Shown one piece after another: positions 57,851 through 64,000 of a DNA stretch of 64,000 bases. The notes beneath the pieces were generated by a model. That model saw nothing but the letters and a program-made list of their open reading frames with translations. It was not told the DNA's origin and ran no database searches. The position numbers and the translations under genes are program-made. Origin of the DNA: Siphonodentalium dalli. Its lineage: Eukaryota; Mollusca; Scaphopoda; Gadilida; Siphonodentaliidae. The stretch's first letter is position 1, and each line of letters begins with the position of its first letter. Location of the stretch: NCBI GenBank assembly GCA_032622095.1, contig CP136061.1, positions 14,897,287-14,961,286 of the forward strand. The letters are read 5' to 3'.

Positions 57851-58009
57851 AATGTCCTCTATTTTACATTTTATATCATAAAAGATAATTGTTATTATAT
57901 GCTTTCCTATAAAATAGCGGAAAAATTACCGAAACGTAGATCGTCGTATCTATTATCTTCGGAGCTGCGGTGATATCGCGTTTTGTTATGTCACTAAGGT
58001 TCCGTTATT

Positions 58010-58100
58010 TCACTGTAGGTTCCGTTATTTCACTGTAGGTTCCGTTATTTCACTGTAGGTTCCGTTATTTCACTGTAGGTTCCGTTATTTCACTGTATAG
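58010..58100. repeat. 20-bp minisatellite, 5 copies
   Basis: GTTCCGTTATTTCACTGTAG is repeated five times; TTATTTCACTG also resembles the seam of the 58-bp array, so the two may share an origin. Confidence 0.95.
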
Positions 58101-58479
58101 GGCTTGAAACTAAGACGAACTACCAAGGTCGATCGAGTGATCATAGCGTGTACCATGTCCACTAGCCAATCAAAAGCGACGAATTTATAACGGCATGTGA
58201 TCAATCGATAAGTATATGTTGGAGTCATATTCAACTTTAGGCCAGGCTCTTCATGTTTGTAAACGCCGACATGTACGCTCTTTTGTTAATTAGAATTAAT
58301 AATTTAAATAATTAGGAGTAATCTTATCGTCAGCGTAACTAAGGCGCATATAATAAATATAATACCTACAGTTTGTTGTTTGAATACCTGAAACATCTCA
58401 TCGCGAAAATTCGATATTTCTTTCTAGAGGCTCTTGAGATATATTGGAATTCAAACAAAAATGTAGGTATACTTTATAT
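58101..58479. other. Unassigned sequence
   Basis: Nothing recognised. Confidence 0.4.
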
Positions 58480-58483
58480 TATA

Positions 58484-59640
58484 CTAGCAGATTAGACCGC
58501 CACTGGCGGGATTGGTCCCATGCATTTGGTCGATCCAATACTTTTTGTTTTTCAAGGTAACCCCGTACAGGCACGCCGACAGCATGATATCATTTGCGGG
58601 TACCCGTTTCAAGGTCATGTTGGGTGGACAAAATAACCCGACAAATATTTGTATAATTTGAAGATCTACTATACTCCAACTCTCACATTGTAGAAATATC
58701 ACGGACATGTCACATTCGAATAAGTTAACTAATACTGAAGTTATCAATCAGAAGCCATCTCGGACGAACGGACGGACAGACAGACATGCTGATTACACAG
58801 TCATTTTTTTTATGAAACGACTCAGTTCTTGTTATCGGGCTCACGGAACCACAAACCAACTGTCCACATTACATTGAACGTTCGGCCCATTTCGCAACAA
58901 CGAAATAGCGCATAATGATAGGATGTTGGCCACGTTGCCTATATCGCGGCGTTGCGCACACTTTGGGGTTTTGTTATAATAACTAATAGATTGTCATGAT
59001 ATTGAATCATTTGGGGAATGATATGTACATGTCAGCTTATATCTGCACATTCCGTATACAATTCGCTTAATTTTGGTGTGATTCATATTCTTGATTACAC
59101 GAATGTGGTGAATTAGTCTGCACTTTAACACATATTTATGTATATTTTACGAATACACGACGAACGTGTAATGACGTTGTCGGCTGTGCGTTGATATTGT
59201 AAACAAACTTTTATCAAGTGTCGTTTTGGTCCAACTATCACTTTTCGACGGGTGATCTGATCCGAATAATAGCTAAGATGTATTTAGATAGAATTATCGA
59301 AAGAATTTGACCGATTAGGGTGCATTTGAAGAGCATCGAGTGGAGAAAACTTGGTAACTTTTTCATCAGAACACGGTTTAACAGTACATCGAAGATAATG
59401 TTTCTGTATGATGTAGACGAAGTAACTCTAAAATTTCGACAAGTATTTAACGCCTCGATTCCTAGAACGGTGGCATGGTGAAGGGTGAAGGAGTGCTCGG
59501 GTGTTCTCAGAAGTGGTGCGATGACACTTCCCATGGCGTTTTACCCTTAGATAGGAAGTTTGGGCTCAATCGGTCGAGCCTTTTTCGATCTTTGGTCGAT
59601 CCATTAATTTTTGTTTTTCAAGGTACCCGTCCCGAGTTGA
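58484..59640. mobile_element. Dispersed family D, copy 1 (ACTAGCAGATTAG start)
   Basis: Begins ACTAGCAGATTAGACCGCCA and ends with GGGCTCAATCGGTCGAGCC. 58664-59600 is repeated at 60946-61870 at high identity (ACTATACTCCAACTCTCAC, GACAGACAGACATGCTGATT, TTTCTGTATGATGTAG). No long frame. Start and end motifs recur at 61968 and 63199 and at 61849, 62539 and 63860, which defines the family. Confidence 0.75.
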
Positions 59641-60945
59641 CCATTTTTGATCATTACATTCACCAGAATGTGATAAAGGCGAATATTTTTTTATACGGAT
59701 CTGAACTTTTATGGTGTGTGAATAACACTCTACGCGACACTCTACGCGACACTCTACGTCTCGAGAGAACGCACCGTTTCTGTCTAAAATTTATCAGGGT
59801 CTTCATAATCGCACAAAAACAGTTATAGCTCAAGGATTAGTCGGTATGTCGTCAATGGTATCATTAATAGAAAAACGTAAACTGTCATTCATTGGTTCAA
59901 TGTGCAATCTTTGTCGAACAAAACCGCAAAAGATGTATTTATTACACGGTTATACCAATACCTAATGTTTCCTACAGCTTCACATTCTAATTTCATGGTT
60001 GATATTATTTGTACATTGGACAAATATGGAATGACCGAATATTTCGAGAAATACTTATTAAATGTGACCTTTCCCAACAAATTATCATGGAAAAATATAA
60101 CGAAGACCTCATGGTTAAATATAAATAGAGATGAATGGGAATGTAGTAAAGGCGAAGATACTCGATTAGACCGTTACTCGGCACTTCAGCCTAAATTATG
60201 CATGTCTAGGCTATGGGAAAACTGTTACATATATCCCAAGCATAAAGATTCTTATCTCCTTGTAGCACGTCTTATTTCCATTCTTGAAACGTACGAACAA
60301 TCGTGCCTATTGTGTGACAGGAAATACAATGATCTGGTCAGACATGCATTAATCGAGTGTGTCTCAATATGTGATAACCGTAATATGTTTGAATTTGACG
60401 TATTAAACGAATTTCATGTAGACGTATACATGCAATATGATAGTTTGAATGCGGAATCCAAAACGCGAGTTCTATTATCCGGAATAGCTGAACTTGACCA
60501 TTGTATACGCGAAATAGATAATGAATTGATCGATTTTTTCATTAGGAAATCAGCTTCTCTGTGGAAAGCATATGTTGATAGCATATCATCATTTATGCCT
60601 GTACATCCACAGTTCAATATTAAAATGATATATACGTACGCGTGACATACGACTGTATATCCATATCTCTATGACGGTACATCATATGTGTAATTGCTAT
60701 GTATAATGAACATGTAGACGCATACTTGTATTATGCAACCACAATCAATTGTATATAGCTGGTATTCGTCGCGAATTATAATCAAATCATTTTCGATATA
60801 TTGTTTTTTCACGCACATTATGCCAATGAATATGTTTAATGTATAATTATGTTAATTATGTAATAATAATGTGTATGTGATTTTATACACTATATCTTCG
60901 TTTACGGAGGAAATAAAGTCATATATATATATATAATTGAATATC
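59640..60945 (+). pseudogene. LINE 3' remnant with frameshifts
   Basis: Three successive open stretches in different frames are each LINE-like. The first ends LERTHRFCLKFI near 59795, the usual motif after the reverse transcriptase. The second runs about 59795-59930. The third (59902-60645) holds the C-terminal Cys-His motif CLLCDRKY...RHALIEC, spaced CX2CX9HX4C. Two frameshifts separate them, so the copy is dead. The reverse transcriptase and endonuclease are missing (5' truncation). A threefold TCTACGCGACAC repeat lies at about 59730-59757. The 3' UTR ends with AATAAA (60912) and an (AT)n tail. It belongs to an invertebrate non-LTR family related to the 14.8-kb copy in layout but clearly different in sequence. 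Confidence 0.8.
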
Positions 60946-61889
60946 TACTATACTCCAACTCTCACTTTGTAGAAATGTCACGGACATGTCACATTCGAAT
61001 AAGTTAACTAATACTGAAGTTATCAATCAGAAACCATCTCGAACTGACGGACAGACAGACATGCTGATTACACATTCATTTTTTTTTATGAAACGACTCA
61101 GTTCTGGTTATCGGGCCACGGAACCACAAACCAACTGTCCACATTACATTGAACGTTCAGCCCATTTCGCAACAACGGAATAGCGCATACTGATAGGATG
61201 TTGGCCATGTTGCCTATATCGCGGCGTTGCGAACACTTTGGGGTTTTGTTATAATAACTAATAGATTGTCATGATATTGAAGCATTTGGGGAATGATATG
61301 TACATGTCAGCTTATATCTGCACATTCCGTATACAATTCGCTTAATTTTGGTGTGATTCATATTCTTGATTACACGAAGGTGGTGAATTAGTCTGCAATT
61401 TAACACATATTTATGTATAGTTTACGAATACACGACGAACGCGTAATGACGTTGTCGGCTCTTCGCAATATAATAATGGATTTTAGAGTTATCCATCTTA
61501 TACCCGCGTGGATTATGCGTTGATATTGTAAACAAATTTTTCTCAATTGTCGTTTTGGTCCAACTATCACTTTTTCGACGGGGAGAGCTGATCCGAATAA
61601 TAGCTAAGTTGTATTTAAATAGATTAGGGTGCAATTTAAGAGAATCGAGTGGAGAAAACTTGGTAATTTTTTCATCAGAAACACGGTTTAGCAGTGTATC
61701 GAAGATAATGTTTCTGTATGATGTAGGCGAAGTAACTCTAAAATTTCGGCAAGTATTTAACGCCTCAATTCATAGGACGGTGGCATGGCGAAGGGCGAAG
61801 GAGTGCTCGGACGTTCCCGTGGCTTTGTACCCTTAGATAGCAAGTTTGGGCTCAATAGGTCGAGCCGTTTTCGAGTCTATAAAGGATAT

Positions 61890-61895
<6 letters not shown>
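60946..61895. mobile_element. Dispersed family D, copy 2
   Basis: Repeats 58664-59600 with few substitutions plus an extra block of about 60 bp (61460-61520, GGATTTTAGAGTTATCCATC). Ends GGTCGAGCCGTTTTCGAGTC followed by AC/AT microsatellite. Confidence 0.85.

Positions 61896-61925
<30 letters not shown>
61893..61925. repeat. (AC)n/(AT)n microsatellite tail
   Basis: Follows the family D end motif, like a retroelement tail. Confidence 0.9.
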
Positions 61926-61932
<7 letters not shown>

Positions 61933-61954
61933 TACGGAAGTCTCAACATACATA

Positions 61955-62565
61955 GTAGACTAGCAGATTAGCCCGCCACTGGCGGGATTGGTCCCATGGC
62001 TTTGGTTGATCAATTATTTTAGTTTTTTAAGGTAACCCTGTACGCCGTTGCCACCGCTGATGCCCGAAATATCGCCCAAGGTCATTTGTGGGTACCCGTG
62101 TCAAGGTCATGTTGGGTGGACAAAATAACCGGACAAAAATATTTCCCTGCCGAGTTGACCATACATACAAAATTTCACATCGATGTCACCGCTGACTACC
62201 GATATATCGCCCAAGGTCATTTGTGTGTACCCGTTTCAATGTCAAGGTCACATCGGGCGGACAAACTGACCCGACGAAAATCTCCCTCGTCCATTGGAAC
62301 CCCTAATTACGAAATTTCGTCTCGATATCCCCAGTTTTGACCTGCCGTATATTTCCACTAAAGTAGATAAACGCTCTTTAATAGCGACGCCTCATATACA
62401 AACGCTCATTAATTATCACGCGATTAACCCATCAATCGCCATTGCGGTGGCAGTTGAAGAGTGAAGGAGTGGTCGCATGGACTCGCGAATGGTCCGATGA
62501 CACTTCCCTTGGGTTTTTACCCTTAGACAGGAAGCTTGGGCTCAATCGGTCGAGCCGTTTTATAT
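61955..62565. mobile_element. Dispersed family D, copy 3
   Basis: Starts GACTAGCAGATTAGCCCGCC (61961) after TATACGGAAGTCTCAACATA and ends GGGCTCAATCGGTCGAGCCG. Carries three GGTCATTTGTGGGTACCCG-type modules. Confidence 0.75.
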
Positions 62566-62589
62566 ACAACTAGAAGGTGACCCGACTTC

Positions 62590-63125
62590 GTCCGGGGTTT
62601 GACCTTGAATTGTCCATTTTGAAGGTCAAGGTCAAGTGTGGTCTCGATTTGACCAGTCCAAAACACTACCCGGACAAAAGTACCCGACAAACGTGCCCGT
62701 CGAAATCCATCGGTTTTACCGGATTTGACCTTGAATTGATCATTTTAAAGGTCAAGGTCAGGTCGGGGTCACGACTCGACCCGTCCAAAACACTCAGTGG
62801 ACACAAGTAACCCCACGTATCAAATTTCGTCGAAATCCCATCAAAATTGGCGATTTGACCTTGAATTGACCCGATTTCAAGGTCAATGTCACGTCGCACG
62901 GGAAAATGAATATGCTTATGAAACTCCCCGTACGAATGTACCCCCCACATACAAAGTTTCATCGAAATCCCGTGATATTCGGGCGTTTGACCTTGAAATT
63001 ACCAGATTTCAAGGACAAGGTCACGTCGCACGGGCAAATTAATAGGCCTATGCCCGTTCCCGGCCGAAAATACCCCCACATACGAAGTTTCATCGAAATC
63101 GGGTCGGCCGTTTTCGAGTTCATCG
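62590..63125. repeat. TTTGACCTTGAATT module array, about 130 bp period
   Basis: Four modules each have TTTGACCTTGAA, an AAGGTCAAGGTCA-type block about 25 bp later, and CATCGAAATCC or GTCGAAATCC. They recur at 62599, 62725, 62855 and 62987. The block ends CGGCCGTTTTCGAGTTCATC and an (AC)n tail, like the other family D ends. Confidence 0.9.
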
Positions 63126-63164
63126 CTAACACACACACACACAGACAGATCTTTCAAAATATAT

Positions 63165-63895
63165 AATAGATATACGGAAGTCTCAAAATAAATATTAGAC
63201 TAGCAGGTTAGCCCGCCCCTGATGTGGTTGGTCAGAAATATGACATTTTTTAAATGATTTTTTTTTTAATTTAATTGTTTTTTTTAATAATATTTAATTA
63301 TTTTATTTAATTTGTTGTTATTAAATGAGTTAATTCTGCCTTTTTAATTTTTTAATTTAATTTTTGGTTTTTCAATGAGTTACTTCTGCCTTTTTAATCA
63401 AGAGAAATGATGGTACCCGTCCCTAGGGCGGAAAGTAACTCTGCCTTTTTAATCAAGAGAAATTATGGTACCCGTCCCTAAAATAGGTATGATTCGATGA
63501 AAATCTCCCCCGTTCCTAGGAACGACAGACATAAGAATCACACGACACACATTTGTTGTTTTCCAATGAGTTAATTCTGCCTTTTTAATCAAGATAAATG
63601 CATTCCGCCGTTCCGGTGCGTTTTGCATCCGTTGTTTCGTACGCATAGGTGACCGTTTACCAACGCCGATGGCAATAAAGAGCGTTACTCGGTTAACAAC
63701 GCCAAATTTGATCAATATAATGAGCGTTACTGCCTTAACCCCCGCAGTGCCGAGGACGGTGATTTTGATGATTGGGAGTGGAGAATGTGTGCTCAGAGCT
63801 TCTCCAAAACGCCGCGACGACCATTCCCGTGGGATTTTACCCTTAGATAGGAAGCTTGAGCTCAATCTGTCCATCCGTTTTCGAGTCTATAGCGA
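63165..63895. mobile_element. Dispersed family D, copy 4
   Basis: TATACGGAAGTCTCAAAATA and GACTAGCAGGTTAGCCCGCC open the copy; GAGCTCAATCTGTCCATCCG and TTTTCGAGTCTATA close it. Internally CTGCCTTTTTAATCAAGAGA is repeated (63391, 63443, 63580) with GATGGTACCCGTCCCTA. The 141-codon minus-strand frame is repeat-derived. Confidence 0.72.

Positions 63896-64000
<105 letters not shown>

Noticed and set aside
63449-63874. 141-codon minus-strand frame
   Set aside because: Runs through duplicated CTGCCTTTTTAATCAAG blocks of dispersed family D; no coding signature.

Overview
This is a piece of an animal nuclear genome, most likely a marine invertebrate and plausibly a mollusc. It is AT-rich, and no reading frame longer than 247 codons exists. 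The coding signal comes as short exons with GT/AG borders. Two decayed LINE (non-LTR retrotransposon) tails and dense MITEs and minisatellites complete the picture. The phylum is inferred from this style and from the look of the LINE tails; nothing here proves it. Most long open frames are artefacts of tandem repeats whose period, or three times whose period, is a multiple of 3.

A single plus-strand gene appears to run from about 12 kb to beyond the right edge. I see duplicated first exons (12242-12337 and 13004-13099, plus a decayed third near 15860) and two internal exons (44879-44995 and 57248-57324), all in compatible splice phase. The predicted protein is Ser/Glu-rich with basic clusters, and I do not recognise its family. 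Near the left edge one exon-like segment (3316-3490) lies on the minus strand and belongs to another, unrecognised gene.

The rest is repeat. 1-1010 holds AT satellite and a degenerate module. 3.8-7.7 kb is a 77-bp minisatellite growing out of an ATC/ACC microsatellite. 8.2-10.0 kb is a triplicated block. 12.1-13.75 kb is the first-exon tandem duplication. 14.0-16.9 kb has a 43-bp array, a LINE tail, a long foldback and a 27-bp array. 23.5-27.1 kb has foldback elements and TTAA-bounded MITEs. 27.8-32.8 kb carries two minisatellites, the second (68 bp) apparently born from a MITE end. 33-43.8 kb is a mosaic of MITEs and foldbacks. 43.8-44.9 kb is a 34-bp array fused to a splice acceptor. 45-56 kb holds more MITEs and arrays. 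58.5-64 kb holds head-to-tail copies of a dispersed family, interrupted by a LINE remnant and a block rich in TCAAGGTCA motifs.

The most distinctive system is a palindrome-of-palindromes cassette, present about eleven times. Each end is itself a near-perfect hairpin of about 68 bp, the two hairpins are mirror images, and the same cassette sits inside at least three different outer elements, several bounded by TTAA as in piggyBac-type transposition. No rRNA, protein-coding transposase or CRISPR was found. All calls were made by eye, without database searches.
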